From NCBI GenBank assembly GCA_031216915.1, contig CM062290.1, positions 255,051,597-255,115,596 on the forward strand: a stretch of DNA of 64,000 bases. Reading direction: 5' to 3'. The notes beneath the pieces were generated by a model, which had not been told where the DNA came from, did not search any database, and was given only the letters and a program-made list of their open reading frames with translations. The translations under genes were made by a program, and so were the position numbers. The stretch is from Pictodentalium vernedei (lineage: Eukaryota; Mollusca; Scaphopoda; Dentaliida; Dentaliidae). How positions within the stretch are numbered: the first letter of the stretch is position 1; each line of letters opens with the position of its first letter. Positions 1 through 10,726 of the stretch are shown one piece after another.

Positions 1-51
1 TCCTTCAAAATAGATACAATTTGATTTCTTTGATGTGATTAGATTTTCATT

Positions 52-56
52 TTGTG

Positions 57-112
<56 letters not shown>

Positions 113-186
113 GAAAGAGAGAGAGACAGAGAGAAAGACAGAGAGAGGAGAGAGACAGAGAGAGAGAGAGAGAGAGAAAGAAAGAG
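52..186. repeat. (TGCG)n plus (GA)n microsatellite
   Basis: About 14 tandem GTGC/TGCG units run into an interrupted GAGA tract. The open frames across it are low-complexity Cys/Arg/Glu repeats and are not genes. Confidence 0.9.
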
Positions 187-391
187 AGTGTTCTGTTTGC
201 AATACTGCGTGGTTTGGAGATAAACGTGAGAAGTTTTTCTACAACGCTTTGTCCTGCATTGTATTTGTTGTTTTGTAAATGAAACAGAAAACGATTTTAA
301 TGTGTAAGCATGTTTTCTTATGGCACTCAAATATAAGCCACTCAAATTTTGAAGAACCCGTAGTGTATAAGATCACAATAAAACACAGGTA

Positions 392-705
392 CAGTTAAAA
401 CTAGAAGTCCTGTCATGAACTGTGCGCTTATTTAGGTTTAATTATGCGTAGGAACTGCGCCCAATTGCCATTTCGAATGGCATCCAAAGCACGGCAGGTA
501 CTTCTGGTTTTTCATAGCAAACACAGGCAATGTTTCTGCCAATGGACCTCCGGGTTACCCGGAGGTCCATTGGCTGAAACATTGCCTGTGCACAGACCAT
601 ATGTGCAGAATTTGATAGCCTTAGTATGGCCATAACGCGCAGATTAACGCGCAGATCGGCGTGCTATATGTGCGCATTTTGTGACAGGACTTCTAGTTTT
701 AACTG
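392..705. mobile_element. MITE with 24-bp TIRs and a palindromic core
   Basis: The terminal inverted repeats read CAGTTAAAACTAGAAGTCCT inward from both ends (392-415 and 682-705). A near-perfect hairpin of about 68 bp, centred on CTCCGGGTTACCCGGAG, fills 522-590. No transposase is present, so this is a non-autonomous DNA element. Its target duplication is not clear. Confidence 0.75.
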
Positions 706-2190
706 CACAGCCTTTGCTCAGAACAGACTATAGTGAATTATTGCTAGAGCAAAAGAATGGATTTAAGTAGGTGTCACCCTTTAGTCTTTATACTTGTAAA
801 CAGAGCATTGACCATAATTGAAATTAATGATTCAACGAAAATTATATCACGTACATAGCGTTCTTTCACAACTTTCATTAACTGTCAATTATTGGTAACT
901 TGACATGAAACACTTCTCACCTTTTGGGGGTGACTGCATGCATTAATTTTTAATAACTGAGAGTGGCAAAAGATCAATGGTTTCGCGGGCAGAAAACACA
1001 CAGGGACGGTTCTGGGCCAGCCCCATTCGACCCTTATTTGACGTTTTGGATTTTTAGTTTCTTTCACAAATGAACATCATGGCGGGCCGCAGTAGAGGAG
1101 GAAAGTTGAGGGAGCAGGCTTTTGATGTGTTTCTTGGTGTTCTTTAGTTAGTTAGTTGTTATCCTTCCTCGGGTGAGGACCAGTGTGGGAGGGTGACCTC
1201 TCGACAAAGGTGCTACCTCTCCCAGAGGGTGATGGGGTGGTATTTTTCCGTGGCATATGCAGACACGTATAATGTGCCACTTATTTTGGTGTGTGTTGTT
1301 ACGGCCGTCATCGGCAAGTTTTGTCTGCCTCTGGATGAGGACGAACAGTTGCGGACTCGAGGGAGAGACAATCATCAATCAACATTTACAGACAACAGCC
1401 CCTCTCGGGGCACCAACAAAAGATACGAACTTCCCTGGTTCCTGGGCAGGCCTGTTTGTTATCCTATTTGGCGGGGGAAAAGTGCGTCCTGGGACGGCTA
1501 CAAAAAGAGCCATTAGCCGGACACAGTACCAACGTTCTCTTCTCCAGGGGTTGGTGACCACCTCTGGAGATAGAGTGAAGGAAGATGGAAACATAACGGT
1601 TAGCGGGAGAAAAAATATGTGTGTTTGTTAAAGTTTGTGTGTTTGTCAAGGTTTATTGACCTCGTTTCTGTCTTCGTGGTTAGTCGATCAGTAGAGTCTT
1701 CAATCAAAGTATAGTTGTTTGTTGGAGCCGTCCTGGGCAAGTAGAATCTGCCTCGGACGCTTCTGTTGGCTCGATGGTCTGTTCAGTGCATGTGGCATGG
1801 GTCATAGTCGATCTGGTGATCGATTTCGTAGGTGGAGCTTTGGTCGTCGAAGCTGTTGCATTTGTTATGCCGCAGTTCCGTCTTATCTACTGGCGGGCAT
1901 AGTCTGCTGCTCCTGTCTTGTCGGTGTCGGTATGTGATGTGTCTTCTGTGTATCTGAAAGTGGAAATAAGAGACGATGCCAGCCACATCCTATGTGTAAT
2001 TGTTGCTACCACGGTAAGTTGTCGTATTTATTGGGGGTCGGTTAGTAGCTGAAGTGCAAAAGCAGCCCGCGACGATGGCAAACAACTGCCGAAGGTATAT
2101 TACTGCTCCCGCGGTGGAATTGTCTCCCGAGTACGCAGAGATGTATACGGCTTTTATTCCGAGGTAGATTGTCCTTTATTTATTGGGGGT
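706..2190. other. No convincing gene; old repeat sequence
   Basis: I see no coding region I can defend. The minus strand around 1067-885 encodes a stretch resembling one in the decayed ORF at 2430-2194, so this is probably older copies of the same unidentified element. A direct repeat of about 104 bp with period 152 begins at 2031 and again at 2183 (shared start TTGGGGGTCGGTTAG). Confidence 0.5.
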
Positions 2191-2193
2191 CGG

Positions 2194-3230
2194 TTAGGCG
2201 CTGACGTGCGAAAGCAGCCTGCGACGATGGCAAGACACACTTGAAGATTTATTGCAGCTTCCGCGGTGGAATGGTCTTCCATTTGCCCCATAGTATACAG
2301 ATAGCAGTGAGAGGTGAAATGACTCAATGGTTTTAGCGCTCCAAAGACGGGTAGTGACGTTGCGGGGCAAGCCCCTCACGACCCTCTTTAACTGTAGAAT
2401 GAATTTTGGCATCAGGTCTGGGTGCGTCAAAGGAGGAAAGTGTTAGGGGTTCAGTGGAGCTTGTGATGGTTTGTGTTTCTTTTACTTAGCAGGAGGTGGC
2501 TGGGAAGCAGAGGTCGTGGCAGTTGATGTTTCTGGTGTTTTCAGTTGCAGCCATTTATGGAAGAAGCGGTTGCGGACCTTGGATGCTTCACAGTGTCTAC
2601 GTTTGTTGAGAAGGAAGTTATTTATTTGTTTTAGGTACGCCAAGTAGTCCTATGTGGTTCCGTTAAAATTCAATTTGAGCTCTTCGAAGCGTTCCATGGC
2701 GAATTCGTCCTGGCCTTCTGTATAGGTTCCCAGAGTCATATCTTCTAACTTCACAGTTTCATACTCGGAGTCCGAGGTCGAACTGGTTTTGTGGTCCGTT
2801 TGGTGAGGGTTAATAAGAGATCCAGGTAAGACGACTTCCATCTCCTCAGCCTCCACTTCCTTCTTCTCCTCTCCCTTGACCTCTTTGGTGTAGAGGTACG
2901 GTTTGGGATTGGTGATGCAGGTTTTGGAAGTGAGTCGACAGTTTCACCCTCTCCATCTCCTGTTCCCGGTCTGAACCTTTTTCCTCTCGGGAAACGCCTC
3001 CATTCACCTGGCATCCCGGTGTTTGGTTGACGGAGATTTCTTCTTCTTTCTCTGTTTCTTTGTCTCTGTCCCGCTATCTCTTGTGGTTTCAGTGGTGGTT
3101 GGTTTACTCTTTCCCTTCCTCTGTTATGGACCACTGCGGGCGTTACCGCGGAAGGTGCTACCACTCCCGGAGGTGGGTTTAGTCTTATACTTAAGGGTGA
3201 GCTGGACGCACCCACTCTCAACATGGACAT
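2194..3230 (-). pseudogene. Decayed repeat-derived ORF, family unidentified
   Basis: Read from 3230 down, a Pro/Arg/Gln-rich basic frame runs to about 2850. An acidic Ser/Glu-rich segment (2856-2650) follows in a shifted frame. That second frame stays readable past in-frame stops to about 2194, with one register through a Lys/Arg-rich part and a Pro-rich part. The order basic, acidic, basic and the multiple stops suggest a dead ORF1/gag-like protein of a mobile element, but I recognise no domain. An alternative frame from 3318 (with LLNWDVHVESG) may be the true N-terminal part, joined through a frameshift. Confidence 0.4.
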
Positions 3231-3251
3231 CCCAGTTGAGAAGTGAACTGG
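2989..3251. repeat. Repeat unit, uninterrupted copy (empty Tc1 site)
   Basis: These roughly 262 bp recur at 5240-5436 plus 6961-7023 with only scattered substitutions. The second copy is split by the Tc1-like element exactly at the TA that is intact here (GTCTTATACTTAAG, about 3183-3196). Confidence 0.9.
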
Positions 3252-3489
3252 CGTCCAACACGATCAAAGTGTCTTTAATTTTTTTCAGCAGGTAATCCAT
3301 GGCTAATTGAGTTTGCACGTTCTGAAGTCAGAAGTGTGAATTTGGCTGAACCATTTTGGTGAAATACAACAGACATTTTTATATGCACAAGTTCAAAAGA
3401 TTCACTTTTTCACACTATCTGGTGGTACATTTCACATAGTGATCTCACACTCGAACATTGGTCGCCAAGGTGAAAAGAAAAATCATTAA

Positions 3490-3733
3490 CCCTTTACCCA
3501 ACGTAACGGCCAAAACCGGCCAGCGCTATTCTCAAAAATCGCGAATTAATTTTCACTATTTTTTTCATTTTTTGTCTCAAAAACATAGGTTATGACCCCT
3601 CATTGGAACGAGCTCGACGAGCTCGTTCCAATGAGGGGTCATAACCTATGTTTTTGAGAGAAAAAATGAAAAAAATTAGTTATTCAAGAATTTTTTTTCC
3701 AAGTGTCGTCTGCTTTTCATGTTAGGTAAAGGG
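3490..3733. mobile_element. TTAA-flanked hairpin MITE, subfamily A
   Basis: TTAA lies on both sides (3486-3489, 3734-3737). The ends are CCCTTTACCC and GGTAAAGGG. The centre is a long palindrome built around GAACGAGCTCG/CGAGCTCGTTC, extending through GGTTATGACCCCTCA and its complement. The TTAA target with CCC termini is the hallmark of piggyBac-type elements. No ORF is present. Confidence 0.85.
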
Positions 3734-3839
3734 TTAAGCATGCACAAGATTTTTGAATGTGAAGTTTCCAGTGAGAATACAGAGAACCCAGTCAGCGCTG
3801 AACGTTTCTCAATTAGCAGTAGAATTTGTGACTACAGAG

Positions 3840-4600
3840 AATCAGTAGCCACCCCCATTCGGAGGAAGGCAGCACCTTTAGTGGAATGACCCCCTCCACC
3901 CACCATCGTCTTCGCCCAAAGGAGGCAAGACAAATAGTCAAAAATCAAAAGAAGAAGAGTCTATCGATCAATACTGGGATACTTGACTACTGGAACAGTT
4001 TCTGAAAAGAAAGAGGGAATAGAAGGCGGAGAAGAAGAGAGGGAAGGCCACTACCATCTCCACACCTCCATATCCTATAACTCCCCTCCACACCCCAGAT
4101 GCCCCCCCCCCCCCCCCTACGTGGGATAAACTGGAGGATGGAGATGTTATCAGTGAGACAGAGACGGAAATGGAAACTGGCTTTTCAAAGCCTCTTGCTC
4201 CAAACTATCCACTCACTCCAGATTAGGAATCTTGGGGGAATCTCTGTATTGAGACCTCTCTCGCTGCCACGGAAGACGCTTTGGAATCCTCCAAGAGTCT
4301 TTCAGAAAGATACGGAAAGGGTCACAAAGAAAGAAAACAAGATCATGCTGAGCTGATGGAACATATTCTGTCGTCATTGAAAGCAGATCTCTCCAATCAT
4401 CAGTCAGTCCATCAAAGCCACCGGCCAAATAAAAAAAGGAACAACGAAATACAAAGAAAGCATATAGATGCCGCTCGTAACAACACCTCTACCTTCAAAG
4501 TTCCACCCCCTTTGCCCCCTTGGATGTCGTTGTCACCACGGCTGCGTCAGGCACAGACACAAAAAATATCTCCACCTTCGGCGCCCTAAAACCATATTTC
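3840..4600 (+). pseudogene. Unidentified decayed ORF, probably element-derived
   Basis: A readable plus-strand frame covers about 4130-4588 with one stop near 4225. It is acidic and Ser/Thr-rich first, then Lys/Glu/His-rich and probably helical (ALESSKSLSERYGKGHKERK), then Pro-rich. Upstream (3950-4080) is Lys/Arg-rich in other frames with stops, and a C16 tract lies at about 4101-4117. The composition suggests an ORF1-like or phosphoprotein-like product, but I recognise no family. It could also be a decayed host exon. Confidence 0.35.
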
Positions 4601-4796
4601 ATTTGGCGGTTTTATCACTTCGGAGCCCTAAGGCCATCTTTCGTTAAGCGGTTTTATCACTTCACCTCATCCTGACTTCCTGAACTTCTTTAGAACACCT
4701 TATCAGATTAAGAGCAACTTCTCTATCAGAAGACAGAGTTAGTTACAGCGATTTAAAAAAAACATTTAAACGATATTTAAGAAATTAAAAGGATTT

Positions 4797-4804
4797 ATTT
4801 ATTT

Positions 4805-4840
<36 letters not shown>

Positions 4841-4882
4841 TTCATTTTCATTTTTTTTTTTTTTTTTGGGGGGGGGGGGGGG
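4797..4882. repeat. (TTTA)n, poly-T and poly-G tract
   Basis: TTTA repeats pass into T18 and then about G14, directly abutting the 3' body of a minus-strand SINE. It is therefore the SINE's tail region seen in reverse. Confidence 0.8.
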
Positions 4883-4889
4883 TTAAAGA

Positions 4890-4998
4890 CAGTTTCGACA
4901 GCCAGGGTCACCTCGTGTCGAACAGTTTTCCGGATGGAGGAGGCCGGAATACCCAGAGAGAACCGCCGAGCAACGGCGAGCAACTGTCAGACTCCCCA
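4890..4998 (-). mobile_element. SINE 3' fragment
   Basis: It matches the common SINE body of this window (GACAGCCAGGGTCACCTCG, then AGAGAACCGCCGAGCAACG) in reverse orientation. The head is missing. The following 5000-5240 is AT-rich with many GATTAC/GTAATC words and no gene. Confidence 0.75.
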
Positions 4999-5436
4999 AC
5001 GTACAAAAGGATTCATAAAAAGTAATCATGATTACTGTCAATTTCTGAGTGAAATTTATTACGTTTTATTATTTGTTATCGAAACATACCTTGATTACTG
5101 ATTAGATGTGATTACTTAAAAAATTGTAATCGATTACAGTTGATTGCGAGTACTGATTACGATTACCAGAGCCATAACATCAGGATATAATTCGACCTTG
5201 TTATTGTGAATATGCATATAATCCCACAATTTTGATGCAAACGCCTCCATTCACCTGGCATCCCGGTGTTTGGGTGACGGAGATTTCTTCTTCTTTCTCT
5301 GTTTCTTTGTCTCTGTCCCGCTATCTCTTGTTGTTTCAGTGGTGGTTGGTTTACTCTTTCCCTCCCTCTGTTATGGACCACTGCGGGCGTTACCGCGAAA
5401 GGTGCTACCACTCCCGGAGGTGGGTTTCGTCTTATA

Positions 5437-6960
5437 TACTCGCCCAAAAAAGAAAGTGTGCATTGCAGAAATTGATCAAACTCCAAAAAAAATAATTTCG
5501 TAGGTGTAAAGAGTGTTATGTTAACCTGTTCATGAATAAGTTATATTGAACACAAAAACAGCTTTCCCCGTTAAAATTGCATTAACGTTAAATGACGTGC
5601 TGCACGTTTGTGAAAAGGCATGTTTTGCACGTGGAGAGTCTGAAAATTCATGCAGCAGTGTGAATCCTTGGGTATTTAAACACTAAAGTGAGGCTTTCCT
5701 ATCGTTCACATTCAAACTTGCGCTGCTGTTAAAACGACTCCACATTAGCATGCCAAGATTGACAATGAATCAACGTCTCCTTGCCCTGGGTATGATCAGA
5801 GCTGGCAGAACACACAGAGAGGTTGCCCGGCATTTGAACTGCCACCGTAACACTGTAGACAGGCTAGTCCATCGACATGCACAACATGATGACATTCGAG
5901 ACCGACCCCGCTCCGGGAGACCCCGAGTTACCACCCCTGCACAAGATCGGTATATCCGTGTCGTCCATCTCCGGAACCGGCAACAAACGGCAACGACGAC
6001 AGCCAGGAACATCCTTAACCTGAGACAGATGCATCCTCAAACAGTAATCAACCGGCTGAGAGAATACGGCTTACGTCCTCGAAGACCTGCAATTCGTCCG
6101 ATTTTGACGTTACGTCATCGTCGTGCTCGACTGCAGTGGTGTAGACAACATCTCAGGCATCCCTTACACTGGTGGCGACGTGTTTTATTCACAGATGAAT
6201 GCCGTTTCCATCTTTCATCATCAGATGGCCGCCAGAGAGTGTACAGACGTCGAAACTAAAGCTACACAGATCCATGTGTCGTTGAACGAAACCGTTATGG
6301 GGGAGGGTCTCTCATGGTGTGGGGTGGCATCACTGCCCGTAACAGAACTGAGCTGGTCATTATTGATGGCAATCTCAATGCAGCCAGATATCGTGATGAA
6401 GTGCTTACACCTGTTGTCCCATTTCTGCAACGTCACGACTCCGGCGTCATTCTACAGCATGACAACGCCCGACCCCACGCAGCTCGTGTTGTTCAACAGT
6501 ATCTGCAGCAACAACAAGTGGATGTTTTTCCCTGACCCGCAAATTCGCCCGATATCTCACCCATTGAGCACGTATGGGACGAAATGAAACGTCAGCTACG
6601 TCGGCTTCCCCATGCACCGTCAACGCTTGTGGAACTCCAAAGACAGCTTATCAGAATATGGAACAACATCCCACAACACTTCCATGCTAACTTGATCGCT
6701 TCCATGAGGCGTAGATGCACAGCAGTAGTCGATGCAGACGGAGGTCATACCAGATATTGAGTGGGTGACTTTTGTGTTTGACCCTTAGTGTCCTTGACTC
6801 TCCATGGCACCAAGAATATTCGCCGTAGCGTAATGGAATTTCTCGTGTTGATCACAAATTGATTCATCTGTGATTGAATAAAATTTTCATGAATGAAAAT
6901 GATATATATCTTTTTTAGTGTTATTTTTTAGCATGCACACTTTCTTTTTTTGGGAGAGTA
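5437..6960 (+). mobile_element. Tc1/mariner-superfamily transposon, full-length
   Basis: It is 1524 bp, flanked by TA (5435-5436, 6961-6962). The TIRs start TACTC(G/T)CCCAAAAAA and continue AAAGTGTGCAT. The transposase frame (5750-6760) fills the centre. The intact sister repeat at 2989-3251 shows the pre-insertion sequence directly. Confidence 0.93.
5750..6760 (+). pseudogene. Tc1-like transposase, two in-frame stops
   Basis: Cut-and-paste transposase of the Tc1 (IS630) type. One reading frame of 337 codons gives the usual length of about 336 aa, but it is broken by TAA at 6257-6259 and TGA at 6533-6535. An N-terminal helix-turn-helix paired-like domain (about residues 1-110, including HLNCHRNTVDRLVHRH) precedes a DDE domain. 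The DDE residues are Asp in LFTDECRF, Asp in LQHDNARPH and Glu in SPIEHVWDE, spaced DD34E, with the second stop inside the 34-residue spacer. All three catalytic residues survive. It cannot make a full protein but could be mobilised in trans if its TIRs still work. Confidence 0.93.
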
Positions 6961-7023
6961 TACTTAAAGGTGAGCTGGACGCACCCACTCTCAACATGGA
7001 CATCCCAGTTGAGAAGTGAACTG

Positions 7024-7252
7024 GAACAGAGTAATGTGCCTAAAGGTGGGACCATTGTTCGTTGGTGAACAGCACCTGCGGTTTTACCATTAAAGGCTCA
7101 GCTTTCAGCTCTCGTTGCATTATTTTCGCCAACAAAATATCAGTTGTTTTCAATATTTTGTATTCATGTTAAAACATATCATCATGCATTTTCGGGCTGA
7201 GATTAATTTGGGGACAGACTCCCAACCAGCGTGGGGGTATAATTTATTTTAA
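7024..7252. other. No feature seen
   Basis: Unique-looking AT-rich sequence between the split repeat and a degenerate MITE. No ORF or repeat match is recognised. Confidence 0.4.
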
Positions 7253-7459
7253 CCCTTTACATTACACGATTAGAAAACAACACTTAAGAAATTTCATTTT
7301 GTCCCTCAAAACATAGCTCATGACCCTCCTTGTGCTTAACTCTTTCCAATAAAGAGTCATAATATACGTTTTCGACATACAACTCGAAAAAATAATAAAT
7401 TTGAAAGGCGATTTCTGTGAATAGTACAGATCGGTAATTTCTCTTACCTTAGCTGAGGG
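7253..7459. mobile_element. Degenerate TTAA hairpin MITE
   Basis: TTAA at 7249-7252 and 7460-7463, with the CCCTTTAC start retained. The core palindrome is eroded: AACATAGCTCATGACCC and GAGTCATAATATACG are still recognisable. Confidence 0.6.
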
Positions 7460-7519
7460 TTAAATGTAAATACAGCGATCGCATAGAGTGAAGATGGGAC
7501 AAGTGGGGGAAGCTCATTT

Positions 7520-7885
7520 CCATTCCCCATATAAGACCGTGACTGAGTCGTTACGGAATTGGACTTCAAACCGAAAGGCCTACGGTTCGATTCCCGCCAG
7601 AGGTAACTGCGTTGTGTCCTTGGGCAAGGCACTTCATCCCGATTTCCCAGGTGGGGGGGGGGGGGCACGGTGGCGCTGTGTACTAAGACGTACTTCACGT
7701 CGATGGTGCACTTGTCTTCAATCAATGCTAACCCAGCTTGTGTGGAGTTCGTACGCTTGGGAGTCATGCAGCTGCTCACTGTTGCTCGGGGGTCCTCTCC
7801 AGGCACTCTGACTTCTGCCACCCGTAAAACTGCCTGACACGTGGTGACCCTGGCTGTCGAAAGTGTTGTTAAACCCCAGTAAATA
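7520..7885 (+). mobile_element. tRNA-headed SINE
   Basis: The head ends with a B-box-like GGTTCGATTCCCGCC (about 7571-7585). It is followed by the shared body GCGTTGTGTCCTTGGGCAAG and by TGTGTGGAGTT, and it ends GTGTTGTTAAACCCCAGTAAAT. A G13 tract interrupts the body near 7653. The anticodon-loop equivalent reads GACTTCAAACCG, so the TTAA seen in other copies is absent here. Confidence 0.85.
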
Positions 7886-8847
7886 GATTGGTTTTCATCT
7901 GTTATGCGCTGCCAATCCGGTCGCTTTCTTTAAAGGCATACCAACTGATATAATCAGTTTAGAAGTACTAAGAATCACACACTTTCCACAGATTTGATTT
8001 TGTTGTCTAACATTTCAGCAGAGACATCTCGCTGCTGAGTTAACAGATGAGAAATTAATGAGAAGCAAAAAGAATTTTATCTGTAAATTTAATTTTAATT
8101 CTCATAACCTGAACTGAATTTTTTCAATGACGTCTTTTCATGACAGTGACTAATCCGTTTGCCTCGAAGAAGAAATTGAAGGTGAACATGTGCTTTGAAT
8201 CAAATCATTTACCCTTTCAACGTATGTTTTGGAGACGATACTCAATGAGTTCGGTCTCTGAGGGACAAAAGCTGAATTTTCGGAAGAGTAGTCGGGGTAT
8301 GACTAAAACAGTGACGTAGCATTGGGAACCTGGGATGCCTTGGCCTCTTCAAAATCCTCACGGGCACCCTAACAATCCTGAATTGACATTCTTTCGAGCC
8401 CCAAAATCTCTCCAAATAATGCCATTTGGGCATATTTTCAAAGACTTCTCCAAAAAAAATATATACCTCTCGGCCGCTACACTGAGAGAAGGACACCACC
8501 TCCATACATTTTCCCAACTCAAAAATTCAAACTTCTTTATATGACTACAGCATAAAAGTGCATGGACCCATGAGCTCCCAGTGGCCCCAGCACCACCCAA
8601 CTCCACCACCACAAATATAGATACCTTGATACGAACTTCGGCTAAAAATAATCTCGTCTGACAAAAAACTGTCTGAACGCAAACATATGTACTAACAACA
8701 GTCCGTGGAAACCAACTGTACAACATAGTCATTCATCTTTTTGATCACGACGACACAAGTAGAATCTTTTTATACATGCTTACAACAACTGTAAAACTAT
8801 CTGTGGACTGGAAGGAAGAAACCATGCCCGTAATTAATAATTATCGT
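7886..8847. other. No gene; one MITE trace
   Basis: The sequence from about 8209 (TTTACCCTTTCAACG) resembles one end of the TTAA MITE family. Otherwise I see no coding region, RNA or repeat I can name. Confidence 0.4.
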
Positions 8848-9151
8848 AACCCGCGTTAGGTCCTTGGGCAAGGCACTTTATCCCGGTTGCCTACATGGGG
8901 GCACGATGACGCCGTGTACTAAGGCATACTGCCGGTCGAAGGTGCACATGTCTTCAACCGCTGTAACCTTTCTTGAGCGGAGCTTGAACAGAGTTAGAAT
9001 GTTGAGGAGCTGACAGCTGCTCGTCGATGCTCCGTGGTTCTCTCCGTGTACTCCGGCTTCCTCCACCCGTAAAACTGTCAAGGTCACGATTAGCCATTGC
9101 GCATAAGTGTGTGACCTTAAACACCAATAAATAAATAAATAAATAAATAAT
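8848..9151 (+). mobile_element. SINE, headless body with (AATA)n tail
   Basis: It starts at GTCCTTGGGCAAGGCAC and ends with TGTGACCTTAAACACCAATA followed by AATA repeats. The pol III head is truncated. 9152-9526 holds nothing I recognise. Confidence 0.85.
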
Positions 9152-9530
9152 TATCGTAAGATATTGGATGGTGCAGGGATGACCAATGTTTCTTCGGCCA
9201 TGACTTGAATTTACCCGACTGTCTAATGGGCAAATGCAAACTCCAAGCAGTGTTGTCTCCCTTCGCTATGCTTGATTTTCCACTGCCACCAGTTGTTCAA
9301 CCAACAAGATCCATTCAGATTGTTCATCGTGTGCTTGGGATTCTTGCATTTACATTGGGCATATTGTTGTAAATTACTCTGATTTAATTACCCGAGAAGG
9401 AATTGTACAAAAACCTGCTGGAATCAATGCTAATTTGCAGAAAACGAAATAAATATAGTTCGTATAAGGACACATCGGAGATCACGTTCTGTTTGTAAAT
9501 AGATAACAGTGCGTGGCATAAAATTATTAA

Positions 9531-9710
9531 CCCTTTACCCAACGTAACGGTCAAAACCGGTCAGCACTATTCTCAAAAATCGCCAATTATTTTTCGAGCT
9601 CGTTCCAATGAGGGGTCATAATCTATGTTTTTGAGACAAAAAATGAAAAAAAATAGTTATTCAAAAATTTTTTTTGCAAGTGTCGTCTCCTTTTCATGTC
9701 AGGCAAAGGC
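9531..9710. mobile_element. TTAA MITE subfamily A, one hairpin arm deleted
   Basis: TTAA at 9527-9530 and 9711-9714. The left flank arm (CCGGTCAGC, CAAAAATCGC) leads directly into the right arm of the palindrome (CGAGCTCGTTCCAATGAGG), so the other arm is lost. Such deletions are expected from hairpin instability. Confidence 0.85.
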
Positions 9711-9714
9711 TTAA

Positions 9715-10261
9715 ACGACATGGAGTGTGACAAGGCACTGAAACGGAACATGTAAATTTTTAACTTAGATTTTGTGTTGAATGAAAAGCAGCTGTATGCT
9801 TCTAAATATGTGTACAATCATCACTGTGATATAATTGCTAATTTGCTGCTGGGATGTGGAAGAAGTATTATATATTATAATTCTTCTCATACTACTTGAA
9901 TTAAGAATGACCCCCATCCCTACCCCACCCCTCTGAATATTATACGGTCAGATCAATTGAAGAAATTACATTTAGACAAAATATTGTCCGCACGTAAATT
10001 GATCATTAGAAGTGGCCTGGGAGCTAGCGAGCAAAAATAATTTGAAAGGGTACCTTACCACACGAATGACGTGAAACGTTGGAAGTTTTCAATTGTCGAC
10101 CTCCTTAGTGAGGAGCAAAAGCTCCATTGTCTGGGATACCCCCACTCCACAACTCTCTCAGGGTCATGTCGTGTCATAATTTTCACCAGTGGAGTAACCT
10201 GGATTATCCGGAGATAACCTCTCAGCAGTGACAAGTACTTTTCACACTCTCCAACTTACTA
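9715..10261. other. No feature seen
   Basis: AT-rich with no convincing ORF or repeat. Confidence 0.4.
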
Positions 10262-10432
10262 ATCTCGTAGCATCAGAGTAAGCATCGCTGGAACGCAGGT
10301 GTACCGTCGATGTGCAGTACGCTTTAGCACACTACACCACAGCGCTCCCACTAGGGGCCACTGAAATTGTGTACCTTGCCCAAACACACAATGAAGATGA
10401 ATCCCGATACCCCTGAAGCCCGATACCCCTGG
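10262..10432 (-). mobile_element. Degenerate SINE body fragment
   Basis: Reverse-orientation match to the body (GTACCGTCGATGTGCAGTACG, ACCTTGCCCAA). Both ends are eroded. Confidence 0.6.
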
Positions 10433-10666
10433 TCCAACCAATGAGTCATCCTTTCCTAAGAAAAAGTTTTAACAGCATATTGAAACATTAAGTCTCAAAT
10501 GAATGAACAAACAATAATAGTATAAGCTAAGTAAAAGGATGGCCACAGGATAACTTTGATCCCATTTTTCCGATGTTAACCTTTGGAATCCTCGTCTTTT
10601 GAAATGGTATCGCCTTTGTGTACACTTACAGTGAGATTAGTCAATCCAATATCAAAACACAAGGAG

Positions 10667-10726
10667 GATAAAATAATAACTGCTGTCTGCAGCCTCCCGA
10701 CTGCAGACTGCAGTTATTATTTTATC
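10667..10726. repeat. Inverted repeat (hairpin)
   Basis: The arms GATAAAATAATAACTGC and their complement flank a short loop with CTGCAG sites. 10727-11190 holds no further recognised feature. Confidence 0.75.

Larger units (their letters stand above)
5240..7023. repeat. Second copy of the 262-bp repeat, split by Tc1
   Basis: 5240-5436 matches 2989-3188, and 6961-7023 matches 3189-3251. The interruption begins and ends at a TA dinucleotide. Confidence 0.9.

Noticed and set aside
35..282. Overlapping frames across the (TGCG)n/(GA)n tract
   Set aside because: They are translations of a microsatellite in three phases with low-complexity Cys/Ala/Arg/Glu content.
5750..6760. An active Tc1 transposase
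   Set aside because: TAA at 6257 and TGA at 6533 interrupt the single frame even though the catalytic residues remain.
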